Source of the DNA: Minisyncoccota bacterium
GTDB lineage: Bacteria > Patescibacteriota > Minisyncoccia > Phycocordibacterales > PALSA-1337
Direction: 5' to 3'
Length of the DNA stretch: 43,985 bases
NCBI GenBank assembly: GCA_028713005.1
Contig: JAQTPC010000008.1
Span: 1-43,985, forward strand
Position 1 is the stretch's first letter. Each line of letters starts with the position of its first letter. Of the stretch, positions 9,365-18,603 are shown piece after piece. The notes under the pieces were generated by a model. It was not told the DNA's origin and did not search any database. It saw nothing but the letters and a program-made list of their open reading frames with translations. The translations under genes were made by a program, and so were the position numbers.

Positions 9365-9514
9365 ATGTCATTTACATATCAACCAAATAAACGTAAGCGT
9401 GCAAAGGCACACGGTTTTCGTATGCGTATGAAAACTCCTACTGGACGAAAAGTTCTCGCTAAACGTCGTGCAAAAGGACGTTCAAAGCTCACAGTCAGCA
9501 AGAAACGCGTTTAG
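9365..9514 (+). CDS. rpmH: 50S ribosomal protein L34
   Basis: [49 protein letters not shown] (49 aa; absent from the ORF track). Confidence 0.97.
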   Translation: MSFTYQPNKRKRAKAHGFRMRMKTPTGRKVLAKRRAKGRSKLTVSKKRV

Positions 9515-9528
9515 TTTACATATTTTAT

Positions 9529-9966
9529 ATGCTTAAAAGCATTCATAGGCTCTCCACAAAACAGTTTATGGAAGTCATGGAAAAAGGGAGAATCGCAACC
9601 TCTCCCCTTTTTGTTGTGCGTATACTGCAGAACAACTCTAAAACATTTGGATCACCACCTTTTCAGAGTCCTGCAGAACTCGCTACGCAGCCGATCCGCT
9701 CAGACAAGCTTCGGACTCTTCGAAGGGATAATCCGAGTGTTTCAAAAAAAATCTCTGCAGTAACGCCAAAAAAAGTGGCTTCGACTGCGGTTTTACGCAA
9801 TAGGGTGCGTCGACAGATATACGAGGCTGTTCGTCCGCTCAAGGATTCACTTATTCCAGGTGTATCCATCATCATCTTTGCAAAACATGAGGTATTAAAA
9901 GCCACTCTTCCTACAATGACCGCCGATCTCAAGCAACTTTTCTCAAAAGCAAAAATTAGTGTATAG
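9529..9966 (+). CDS. rnpA: ribonuclease P protein component with internal insertion
   Basis: Position after rpmH and AVLRNRVRRQIYEAVRPL (RNR motif); extra ~30 aa between first strand and the KVASTAVLRNR region. Confidence 0.92.
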   Translation: MLKSIHRLSTKQFMEVMEKGRIATSPLFVVRILQNNSKTFGSPPFQSPAELATQPIRSDKLRTLRRDNPSVSKKISAVTPKKVASTAVLRNRVRRQIYEAVRPLKDSLIPGVSIIIFAKHEVLKATLPTMTADLKQLFSKAKISV

Positions 9967-9974
9967 TTAGCCGT

Positions 9975-10736
9975 ATGTACAATACATTCATATTTAAACC
10001 TCTTTATAATGGACTAGTTGGTTTGATGGACTTATTACCTTGGATTGACGTTGGTATTGCTGTCATTCTTTTTACTATCATAATACGCCTGATTATCTTT
10101 CCGCTTTCAAAAAAGGCTCTTTTGACACAGGTGCAAATGAAGGCTGTAGAACCTGAGATAAACAAGCTAAAGGCTCAGTATGCCAATGATCGCCAAGCAC
10201 AAGGGCTCAAGGTGATGGAGCTATATAAATCAAAAGGAATAAAACCATTTTCTGGCGTACTTCTTCTTATTGTTCAACTACCTATTCTCCTTGCACTCAT
10301 CTCCGTCTTTTATAAGATTATACCTAAAATTGACCCCACCCTCCTTTATAGCTTCGTTCATGTTCCTGTCATTAAACCATTCCTTCTCGGCCTTGATTTG
10401 ACCAAACCAAACATTATTCTGGCGCTAATTACTGCTGTTATACAGTATTTCCAGATACACTATTCGATTGCATCACGTCAGCACAGAGAAATGATTGCAA
10501 ATAATGGTGGTAAGTTACCTGCTACTACCGATTTTGCCTCAAATATGGCAAATACTATGAATACTCAGATGAAGTTTATGCTTCCAGTCATCGCTTTTGT
10601 TTCGCTCTATTGGCTTATACCAGTACAGTTCCCTCAAGCGGCCTCTATCATCGCTATTTATTGGTCAGTGAGTTCCCTCTTTACCCTCGGTCAAGAGTTG
10701 TATATTAGGAGAAAGCATATTGATAACAAAAAGTAA
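9975..10736 (+). CDS. yidC: YidC/Oxa1 family membrane insertase (short form)
   Basis: Multi-TM; IRLIIFPLSKKALLTQVQMKAVEPEINKLKAQY; position after rnpA. Confidence 0.95.
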   Translation: MYNTFIFKPLYNGLVGLMDLLPWIDVGIAVILFTIIIRLIIFPLSKKALLTQVQMKAVEPEINKLKAQYANDRQAQGLKVMELYKSKGIKPFSGVLLLIVQLPILLALISVFYKIIPKIDPTLLYSFVHVPVIKPFLLGLDLTKPNIILALITAVIQYFQIHYSIASRQHREMIANNGGKLPATTDFASNMANTMNTQMKFMLPVIAFVSLYWLIPVQFPQAASIIAIYWSVSSLFTLGQELYIRRKHIDNKK

Positions 10737-10844
10737 GGGGTTGTTTTCTGAGGACCTTGCGAGGCTCGACTGGAGCGAGCACGAGGAATTTTTTAGCAAG
10801 AAAATATCTGTGTCCGAAGAAAATACACCCCTTACTTTTTGTTT
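10725..10844. repeat. long inverted repeat (about 27-nt arms, about 60-nt loop) between convergent genes
   Basis: aacaaaaagtaaggggt..ttttct (10725-) pairs with agaaaata.accccttactttttgtt (to 10844); 15+ nt perfect core. Confidence 0.85.
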
Positions 10845-10851
10845 CTATTTG

Positions 10852-12114
10852 TTATTTACCACCACTCGCTACAAGATCGAGAGACCAGAATGAAAGATTA
10901 TTCTTATTCATGAAATATAGGAAGTTATCCTTATCATCAAGACTGAGGTTGTATGCATCTATACTTGTCTTTGCCTCTTCGAATACTGATGAAACGAGAT
11001 GAACCTCTCCTGTTGCGGCATTAACTTCCCAAATCTTGTCGACTGTTGAGAGAAGCCCTTTATACCAATCATCAGGATATACCCCAGAGACTGGCTTATA
11101 AGGAACTGCGCAGTATACTGAGTTCTTGTAGAAATTACCCCAGACACATTTGTCAGCGAGTGTGTGAATGACCGCATCTGTCGCCGTTGATGATCCAACT
11201 GAATATATACTTGTGAGGACACTATTACCACTACCCGTGACTGAAAGAAGGATATGTTTTGCATCATGACTGACTCGAGTCGAGAGGCCTGGCAATGAGC
11301 CAATGACCTTTTTCCATACACCAGTTTTTGGATTTACGAAATACAAGAAGCCATTTTGGTCGGCAGTACCCTTTGTGGTTATAGCTATAGTGTTTTCTTC
11401 TGGCCACTCAACATTCACCTCTGTTATCGGTGTACTGAAGATCTGTGTAGCAGAACCACCGCCAAGAGGTGCAGTATAGCCGACACCACGTCCATTTTTG
11501 ATAATAAAGAAGAAAATCTTATCTTTTTTTGGTGAAGCAGCGTAAGCCACTATGCCATCAGGAAGACTTTTTCCACGAAGTTCAAAAGGTGCCGAAGTTG
11601 TAGTTGTAGCATGAGGTATCAATGTAGCAAAAACAGTTGAAAGAGTGTCGTTGTCATCAGCGAGGATTGAACCAATAAAGCCACTTATGCTTTTGTTCCA
11701 GACGCTCTCATAGGTGCGTGGAAGGAGTGTGTTTGAAAGTGTGCTGATAGTCAAAGTATCACCACGTGCCTCAAGGATATTACCCCTTCCACGGTCTATC
11801 CAATGCACAATAGTCGTACTAGCTGTCGTAGATGCACCGTATCCACCGATAGGCGTAGCACTCAAGAGACGAAGTGTAGGTATTTTGACTTCAGTTGGTG
11901 TGTTGCCAGTATTGCTGCCTGTTGTTCCAGTACTACCCTGCTGGCCGCTGCCAGGTCTACCAAATGGTGAGAAACCTGAACCAGTTGTATCTGTACCGGT
12001 TGTTGAGCTCGTTGTTGGCTTGTTCATAAAGAAGTACCAAAATGCTGCCAAGGCAAGGATAACAAGGAGTACAAGAGAGATTATGAGAGCTGTGTGGGAT
12101 TTTTTTTCTTGCAT
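10852..12114 (-). CDS. membrane-anchored protein with Ser/Thr/Gly-rich linker and probable beta-propeller-like ectodomain
   Basis: N-terminal TM LIISLVLLVILALAAFWYFF, low-complexity linker, repeated strand-rich segments; family not identified. Confidence 0.7.
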   Translation of the reverse strand: MQEKKSHTALIISLVLLVILALAAFWYFFMNKPTTSSTTGTDTTGSGFSPFGRPGSGQQGSTGTTGSNTGNTPTEVKIPTLRLLSATPIGGYGASTTASTTIVHWIDRGRGNILEARGDTLTISTLSNTLLPRTYESVWNKSISGFIGSILADDNDTLSTVFATLIPHATTTTSAPFELRGKSLPDGIVAYAASPKKDKIFFFIIKNGRGVGYTAPLGGGSATQIFSTPITEVNVEWPEENTIAITTKGTADQNGFLYFVNPKTGVWKKVIGSLPGLSTRVSHDAKHILLSVTGSGNSVLTSIYSVGSSTATDAVIHTLADKCVWGNFYKNSVYCAVPYKPVSGVYPDDWYKGLLSTVDKIWEVNAATGEVHLVSSVFEEAKTSIDAYNLSLDDKDNFLYFMNKNNLSFWSLDLVASGGK

Positions 12115-12127
12115 AATACTTTATTTA

Positions 12128-13399
12128 CTACATTGACGGAACGTAATCTTGGGCACCCTGATTTATTGCATCCTGCACTTTTTTCTCAGCAGAAATTTTT
12201 TCTATGTATGTTTTTGCAGTTGCATCAAGAGATAGAACGGCAGATTTTAAACTCGCATCAGGATTTACCGTAGAAGCGAATGATGCATCAATCTGTTTCT
12301 GAAGCTTCTGTATATTTGCAATTGCTGCCTCAGGTTTAATGCTATTGTTCTCCTGTAATAAAAGATATTGTTGCTGTATGGTTATTTGTGCTTGTGTAAC
12401 GTTATGCAGTTTTTGCATGGTTATTATACCAGCAGGATCATCTGCTAAAGCTTTAACTGATGCTTGATAACGGATATCGTCGGCAGTAATGGCTTTTTGG
12501 AGCGTGTCAGCATCGCTTTGTTCAAATGTATTTGTTGAAGATCCATTGACCCCATTTATTACGTCCCCTCCACTATTGACCAAGTTGCCAATAATCGAAG
12601 CGTCTGTGGCGTATGAAGTAATCACAACGTTTGACTTAGCTTTATTTAGTTTATCTTGGATGATGTCCTGCTCAGTTACGGCAGCATCACATTCTTCTGG
12701 ATAACCATAGTTACATGCATCGTATACTGCAAGTTGAGCATCCTCAAGTTGTTTCTGTAGGTCTACAACCACTGCCTTTGCTGCATTTTTTGCTCTTATT
12801 GCGGAGTCTGCTTGATTTTGGAACTGCGCAGAGATGCTATTCATCGTCTGTTGCCAGTCACTTAGACTATTTTTCTCACGACGGAGATTTTCAATCGGCG
12901 TTACGAGGGTTGAGGGTATATTTACGAACCGCGGATCGATCGTCTTGAGTATGAGATATGACGACAGGACGAGTAGAAGGCCATAAATAGCATTTTGAAT
13001 CTTCGAGAGACCCTCTGACTTGCCATTTACTGCATCAGTAGTCATGTACTCAAAACCACCCCAGGTAATCATAAAGACCGCAGCGACAGCGCCGAGTGCT
13101 ATGAGCAAGTTGAAGGCATAGGTTACGTAGGATTTGAAATCAACCGTTGTTGCGAGTTTAAGATTCTCAGAAGTCACATCCGGCAACGGTGCAAGAGGTG
13201 TATAGGTGGTTGGTACCTGCATGACAGTTTTTGCCGCATCTGATCCTGCATCAACCGCAGCATTTTTTGCATCTAAGATCCCCCCGCCTACTGTATCAAC
13301 TAAAAAATTAGCACTAACTGAATGTGCCGCTAGAGGAGCAAAAATACATAGCCCAATTATAAGCGATAAGAATATATTTTTTATGTGATGTAGCGTCAT
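12128..13399 (-). CDS. T4SS pilin-like (VirB2/TrbC-like two-TM) exported protein
   Basis: Signal peptide; YVTYAFNLLIALGAVAAVFMITWGGFEYMTTDAVNGKSEGLSKIQNAIYGLLLVLSSYLILKTIDP, typical of CPR type IV secretion system pilin domains. Confidence 0.7.
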   Translation of the reverse strand: MTLHHIKNIFLSLIIGLCIFAPLAAHSVSANFLVDTVGGGILDAKNAAVDAGSDAAKTVMQVPTTYTPLAPLPDVTSENLKLATTVDFKSYVTYAFNLLIALGAVAAVFMITWGGFEYMTTDAVNGKSEGLSKIQNAIYGLLLVLSSYLILKTIDPRFVNIPSTLVTPIENLRREKNSLSDWQQTMNSISAQFQNQADSAIRAKNAAKAVVVDLQKQLEDAQLAVYDACNYGYPEECDAAVTEQDIIQDKLNKAKSNVVITSYATDASIIGNLVNSGGDVINGVNGSSTNTFEQSDADTLQKAITADDIRYQASVKALADDPAGIITMQKLHNVTQAQITIQQQYLLLQENNSIKPEAAIANIQKLQKQIDASFASTVNPDASLKSAVLSLDATAKTYIEKISAEKKVQDAINQGAQDYVPSM

Positions 13400-13402
13400 A
13401 TA

Positions 13403-14461
13403 TTATAAATTAATAGGAGAAGAGTCTTTTGTTGAATTGCTACCGCTAAATGAAATGTCAAAATTATTACTTCCTCCTTGTAGGATGTTGTTTACTCCCC
13501 TTACATCGAGTTCAACATGTGATGTTCCTGAATCCCCGTCTGGAGCTCTGAGGATGATAGATTTGCTCGATGCCAGTTCAGAGTGCTCAATGTTGTTGAT
13601 AGACCAATTCAATGTAAGGTCACTAGAGATGTTTTTTGAAAAATTGAAACCAAACAATGAAGCAAAAGCTTGTATTTCCTTTTGACTGCCTATCTTGAGC
13701 ACACCAAGCACTGCAGTATTGAAGAATGGTCCATACTGTGGGTCATTTTTATAAAATACAACTGACGGAGAAGTTGCGTTGATGTCTATGAGGCTTTGAG
13801 CTTGTGCTGAACCATCGCGCGTACTTGCGGTAACTATGAGATAGTATGGTCGTGGCACTATACCCCCTTTGAGTGATATCGACTGCTTGCCGTATCCCGA
13901 TTGATCTTGGAGCACGGTGCCGTCATCTTTTTTCCACTGATATACCAAACTTGCTGGGTCAAATTCGACTCCAGAACTATTTGCCAGGTGTGGAACAGCA
14001 ATCACGGTAACCGTATTTTGGAATACGAGAGGAGTTTTACCTTTGAAAAAAGGCGGCGTATACCCATCAGTTTCGATGATCAAATCAATTGATCCTGAAC
14101 CAATCGATATGGTGTTTGTATAGCGGATGCCATTTGCAGTGACTGCAGTGATGCCTACGATTGTTTTTTTGCCCAAAACAGGAGCTTTAACATCCAATGA
14201 AATGAGGCCTATACCCTTTTGAACTTCTTTGCCATTTACTGTCCAAATGACAGTTGCTGAATCAATATCAAAAGTGAAGCTTTCTGCCTTGATGGTCACT
14301 ACGCGTCCAGGAACAGGGTTATTTGTCGAAGGGGTGAGTACTATTGCAGTCGCATTTGGTGGTAAGACTTGAGCCTGAGTTATGGCTGAAGAAAGCAGTA
14401 CAAAAGAGAGAAAGAGTACACCGAATATATGTTTATAATTTACAAAACGAGAAAATTTCAT
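13403..14461 (-). CDS. secreted protein with Ig/PKD-like repeats
   Basis: Signal peptide FGVLFLSFVLLSSAITQA; strand-rich ectodomain (TIKAESFTFDIDSATVIWTVNGKEVQKG). Confidence 0.6.
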   Translation of the reverse strand: MKFSRFVNYKHIFGVLFLSFVLLSSAITQAQVLPPNATAIVLTPSTNNPVPGRVVTIKAESFTFDIDSATVIWTVNGKEVQKGIGLISLDVKAPVLGKKTIVGITAVTANGIRYTNTISIGSGSIDLIIETDGYTPPFFKGKTPLVFQNTVTVIAVPHLANSSGVEFDPASLVYQWKKDDGTVLQDQSGYGKQSISLKGGIVPRPYYLIVTASTRDGSAQAQSLIDINATSPSVVFYKNDPQYGPFFNTAVLGVLKIGSQKEIQAFASLFGFNFSKNISSDLTLNWSINNIEHSELASSKSIILRAPDGDSGTSHVELDVRGVNNILQGGSNNFDISFSGSNSTKDSSPINL

Positions 14462-14524
14462 TACCTATATTGTATCAATATTGTGCAATGATTGCGATGG
14501 GGATTATTCATGTTGCAAGGGCTG

Positions 14525-14950
14525 TTAGTGTCTGACACCATCATGATTCAGTGGTGCCGGAGCAATATGGTTATTTGTACTTTGAGGTAAACGCACACCG
14601 CCATGATTTACTGGTGCACGACGATTCCCCCCACCTTTCAAGGGTATTTTGAATCCAGTCTTATCTTCTACGCGAGACATGGCAACGATAGCTGCTGTTG
14701 CAGCAAAAATCGTTGGAAATTCTTGGGCGACAGGTATGAGTTCTGCAACGAACGATATGGCTTCGACCGCAAGTCTTCTGCCATTCACAAAACCAAGGCC
14801 ATTTTTCCAAAAATACACTGCAGCCAAAGGCCAATAAATAAACGCAACAATATCACCTGCGCCAGGTATAAACGTTAGCGCATCAGCAAATCCAGCTACA
14901 ACTAAAATAATGGCGGCATTTTTTATTCTATATTGATGTTTACCTTCCAT
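14525..14950 (-). CDS. small membrane protein with repetitive C-terminus
   Basis: Hydrophobic segments; C-term APVNHGGVRLPQ...APAPLNHDGVRH. Confidence 0.6.
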   Translation of the reverse strand: MEGKHQYRIKNAAIILVVAGFADALTFIPGAGDIVAFIYWPLAAVYFWKNGLGFVNGRRLAVEAISFVAELIPVAQEFPTIFAATAAIVAMSRVEDKTGFKIPLKGGGNRRAPVNHGGVRLPQSTNNHIAPAPLNHDGVRH

Positions 14951-15013
14951 ACATAAATTATAACATAGCCCAAATTGCCATTTTAGGAATTAGAATAACC
15001 AAGTTAATTAAAA

Positions 15014-16828
15014 TTAACTACCACTTTGTTCAAGTTGCTTCTTTGACTCTTTGATATTCAACACCTGTTGAGGATTGGTCGTGATGATCTGATCTTCAGT
15101 ATATGAGCCGATGACTTTGATAGCGACGTGCTTGAGGCCGACAAAGAATATGCCCTCCCCTACATCTGATTCGAGCAAAAGGTATTTTTCTTCATCAGTA
15201 AGGTTAAAGACTTTTTGGATATGATCGATAACTGTTGGTGATTGTTTGAGTAACATCTGTATAGATGAGTTGGTAACGATCGGCATACCATATGGTGAGT
15301 TCAAGAAATCATCCACGTCTTGGGTAATCGTTGAAAGACCAAGGAAATACTTACGTCCACGTTTTGCTAAACCAAATAGGAATGAAGCCGTATCTTCTGA
15401 TTTCATCATCCACCATGCCTCATCGATAACAAGGAGACGTTTCTTGAGCTCTTTGCGAACTGCATTCCATATATAGTGTGTGACGAGGTACATAGCTACT
15501 GGCTTGAGTTCATCTTCCATGTCGCGAAGTGAAAAGACGATGAACTTCTTGTTGATGTCAACGTTCGAAGGACGGTTGATAAAGCCTGACCATGTTCCCT
15601 TGGTATATTTTGAGAGACGCTGGACGAGCGAGTCAGCCCCTTCCATACCAGCGAGCACGAGTTCAAAATCAGAGAGGAGTGGTGGTTCTACGTTTCTGAA
15701 ATCTGAATCTGGGCTGATATCTTTCAATGCGTAAGTCTCAGTGATAGCACGGTCGATGATAGCGTCTTCTTCTTGTGAGAGACCTCCGAGCATGATGCGG
15801 AAAAGACCAACAAGGTTGATGATGTTTGAGCGGAGAACATCAGCTGCTGATTCGTCCTCACGTGGTATAGGAAGATCAAATGGATTGATATGGTGCTCTG
15901 AGTTGAGTGAGATATTGAAATACTTCCCTCCTGTCGCTTCGGCCATGTATTCGTATTCTTTTTCTGGGTCGATGACGATGACATCTACGTCGAACATGAG
16001 TGTACGGAGGATTTCGAGTTTGGTTGTGTATGACTTACCCGCACCAGCTGTAGCGAACGTCACTGAGTTGTAGTTTTCGAGAGAAAAACGGTCAAACAGA
16101 ACGAGTGATGAGTTGTGCCTGTTGATGCCGTACAATATACCCTTGTTTGATGTAAGGTCGAATGATACGAATGGAAAAAGGCTTGAAAGTGGTGAGGAGT
16201 TGAGCTTTGAATGTACCGCAAGCTGGTCGTCAGCTATAGGAATAACACTCTTGAAGCCTTGTTCTTGCTGGAAAAGGGCTGGTTTTAGGTATACAAGCTT
16301 TGCTTCGAGGATAGATTTGATCTCAGACTCGAGCTTATCGAGTTCATTTTCATTGTCAGCAAATATGGTGATATATACACCGACATCAAAGAGGTGCTCT
16401 TGCGCTTGCATGAGTTGGTCGCGGAGCTGTTCGAGGTCTTGGTAGGCGGTATCGAGCGCTGGATCACGGACGAGACCCTTATCTTCCCTTCGTGATATCT
16501 GGCTCTGTACCTCAGCAACCTTTTTTTGGAAGTGACGGAGTATCTTCGCAGTATCAACAGGATGGATGAAGATAGAAATATCAAAAACTTTATCCAAGTT
16601 GATGATTGGAGCGAACCAACTTTCATCAAGGAAGCGTGGATATGAAATAACGAAAAGCGTACGCCCGACTTTTTCACCGAGATTGAGTTCTTTTGGACTG
16701 ATCTTGAGCGCAGAAGGAGCAATGATGTCTTTGAGTTCAAGTACGCCGGCCTGATATATCTCCTCTGGAAGGATAGAGACAATTGGAGCTTCTTGTTTTT
16801 TACCGAATAGGTTTGAAAATATAGACAT
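15014..16828 (-). CDS. VirB4-like type IV secretion ATPase
   Basis: Walker A TAGAGKSYTTKLEI, VIDPEKEYEYMAEATGGKYFNISL, INPFDLP, Walker B RLLVIDEAWWMMK, LGLSTITQDVDDFL. Confidence 0.92.
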   Translation of the reverse strand: MSIFSNLFGKKQEAPIVSILPEEIYQAGVLELKDIIAPSALKISPKELNLGEKVGRTLFVISYPRFLDESWFAPIINLDKVFDISIFIHPVDTAKILRHFQKKVAEVQSQISRREDKGLVRDPALDTAYQDLEQLRDQLMQAQEHLFDVGVYITIFADNENELDKLESEIKSILEAKLVYLKPALFQQEQGFKSVIPIADDQLAVHSKLNSSPLSSLFPFVSFDLTSNKGILYGINRHNSSLVLFDRFSLENYNSVTFATAGAGKSYTTKLEILRTLMFDVDVIVIDPEKEYEYMAEATGGKYFNISLNSEHHINPFDLPIPREDESAADVLRSNIINLVGLFRIMLGGLSQEEDAIIDRAITETYALKDISPDSDFRNVEPPLLSDFELVLAGMEGADSLVQRLSKYTKGTWSGFINRPSNVDINKKFIVFSLRDMEDELKPVAMYLVTHYIWNAVRKELKKRLLVIDEAWWMMKSEDTASFLFGLAKRGRKYFLGLSTITQDVDDFLNSPYGMPIVTNSSIQMLLKQSPTVIDHIQKVFNLTDEEKYLLLESDVGEGIFFVGLKHVAIKVIGSYTEDQIITTNPQQVLNIKESKKQLEQSGS

Positions 16829-16832
16829 ATGA

Positions 16833-17477
16833 TTATGTTATCTGTATCGGCTTCTCCGTTTCGCCAGGGTTAAAGATCTTGTAGAACAATTCTACCACTT
16901 CTTCGGTTCCCAGTTCTGCGCAACGGATACCGCAGCGAACCAAACCTTGCTCGATAACTGCTACACGTTGCTCGAGCTGGCTTCTGTACTCTGCAAACTG
17001 TGCATCTGCAGAAGCGTTCTTTATGCTTGAGGGCTGACTTTTTCCTGGCATCATGTTGCTGATCGGATTTTTACTTGCTGTTATGATGGGTGGATCATAT
17101 GGCACTACTACAAAGAAGCTTTTTGACATGATGTTGGTACTTTCAACAAAAGATCTGACGAATTCTATATACTCACGTACCTGTATCTTCATAAGATCAG
17201 TCGCCTGCTCTTTATATCTGTCCTCAAGTAAGGCTAAGTATGGGCGTATATCGAGTTTTTTTGATTGGGCGAAGATCTGAATTGAAAAATCAAGTGAATT
17301 CAAAAAGTTTTGGAATTCAGAAAGGATAGCCGCCTGTTCATCAGCTGACTTTAGGGCAAAGTTGAGTGACGTTGCAAGAACAACCGACCTCATTCCCCCA
17401 TTACGGAGTATGACGATGCCATCGCGGATCTCTTGAATCGGTATGAATCCTTGGGTTGTCGATTGTTTTGCAGCCAT
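16833..17477 (-). CDS. TraC/VirB4 N-terminal-like protein
   Basis: FIPIQEIRDGIVILRNGGMRSVVLATSLNFALKSADEQAAILSEFQNFLNSLDF; immediately 5' of the VirB4-like ATPase. Confidence 0.75.
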   Translation of the reverse strand: MAAKQSTTQGFIPIQEIRDGIVILRNGGMRSVVLATSLNFALKSADEQAAILSEFQNFLNSLDFSIQIFAQSKKLDIRPYLALLEDRYKEQATDLMKIQVREYIEFVRSFVESTNIMSKSFFVVVPYDPPIITASKNPISNMMPGKSQPSSIKNASADAQFAEYRSQLEQRVAVIEQGLVRCGIRCAELGTEEVVELFYKIFNPGETEKPIQIT

Positions 17478-17911
17478 TATCGTTGTTTCTTATTAGAATA
17501 AATACTTTCTTTGATGTCCAAGCTCCAGGCGAGATCCTTTAACTTACTATCTGCAATTTTTGGAACCATTACTGAAGCGTAGTTCTTTGCATCTCTGACC
17601 GCAGTTGCAGTATCTGTTGGTCGTGGCTTCTCCTCCTTTTTCCAGATATAGAGCTTGTCAGTAAAGTAGTATTTGAAGGCAGACTCTACAATATTGATGA
17701 ATGGGCGATTGTTTATTCTATAAAATGCGAGTGCAGATGATATTGCCATAACGATGATGATAGGGACAATCGAGATGATTAGGCTGTTGATGAATATGTA
17801 TATAACAAAAGATAATCCAGCACCTCCAGCCACGAAAATGAATTGCTTCAGAGTGAGAGGTCCGAAGATTTTATCCTCAACTTCGATGAATTGGGGAACT
17901 TGAAAGCGCAT
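17477..17911 (-). CDS. PrgI-family protein
   Basis: MRFQVPQFIEVEDKIFGPLTLKQFIFVAGGAGLSFVIY with two TM segments and the typical C-terminal FYRINNRPF...; adjacent to VirB4. Confidence 0.85.
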   Translation of the reverse strand: MRFQVPQFIEVEDKIFGPLTLKQFIFVAGGAGLSFVIYIFINSLIISIVPIIIVMAISSALAFYRINNRPFINIVESAFKYYFTDKLYIWKKEEKPRPTDTATAVRDAKNYASVMVPKIADSKLKDLAWSLDIKESIYSNKKQR

Positions 17912-17966
17912 TACCTATAGTATACCTCAGATTTACTTCACAATACCTGTAGATATCTCAATAGTA

Positions 17967-18599
17967 TTAGAATTGTTCGCGATAGAGATCGGGGCCACTC
18001 GGTTTCTTGGGTGCTACGGCTACTGGCTTGTGTGGAACTGGAGGTTCCTGGTCAATCTCAGTCTTTTTCTCTATGGAAACGATTGGTCCAGCGAGAAGAT
18101 GGTCAACAAGCATTGTCTCAACATGATTTTCTGATGTGCTATTTGAGCGTGGCTGGGCAGGTGTAGGGTTTTCTATGCCCGCAATAAGGTCAGCGTGACT
18201 CTCAAGCGGGTGTGCTGACTGGTCGATATTGTTACTACCCTGTTCAGGTTCTACGGTGAAGTTGCCGGCAGCTTCGAAGGAGGATCTGGTAGTAGAACCA
18301 GTATCAATTTTGGGTATTGATTGTGACTGGAGTCCACTTTTAATTGTTTGGAACAGATCAGCATTGATTCTCTCTGCTATTTTAGTGCTTTTAACGCTAT
18401 CAATCTCAAGCAGAGTACTGATGTTTTTTGTAAAATCTTTTGAATTGCTCAAGCCAAGCATTATCCTACGTACTTCCGCATCTAGTTCACCCATCTGGTC
18501 GATGTGTAAATCAAAATCACCACCGATTTTTTCAATCGCATCATATATCTTAGGATCTTGCGCGAGCTTCTTTAGTTCTTCAGGGATTTGTTGAGTCAT
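17967..18599 (-). CDS. hypothetical T4SS-cluster protein
   Basis: ORF in operon context; MTQQIPEELKKLAQDPKIYDAIEKIGGDFDLHIDQMGELDAEVRRIMLG; no family identified. Confidence 0.7.
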   Translation of the reverse strand: MTQQIPEELKKLAQDPKIYDAIEKIGGDFDLHIDQMGELDAEVRRIMLGLSNSKDFTKNISTLLEIDSVKSTKIAERINADLFQTIKSGLQSQSIPKIDTGSTTRSSFEAAGNFTVEPEQGSNNIDQSAHPLESHADLIAGIENPTPAQPRSNSTSENHVETMLVDHLLAGPIVSIEKKTEIDQEPPVPHKPVAVAPKKPSGPDLYREQF

Positions 18600-18603
18600 G
18601 GTT

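Noticed and set aside
15246-16445. Several plus-strand ORFs opposite the VirB4-like gene
   Set aside because: Low-complexity antisense shadows of a clear ATPase gene.
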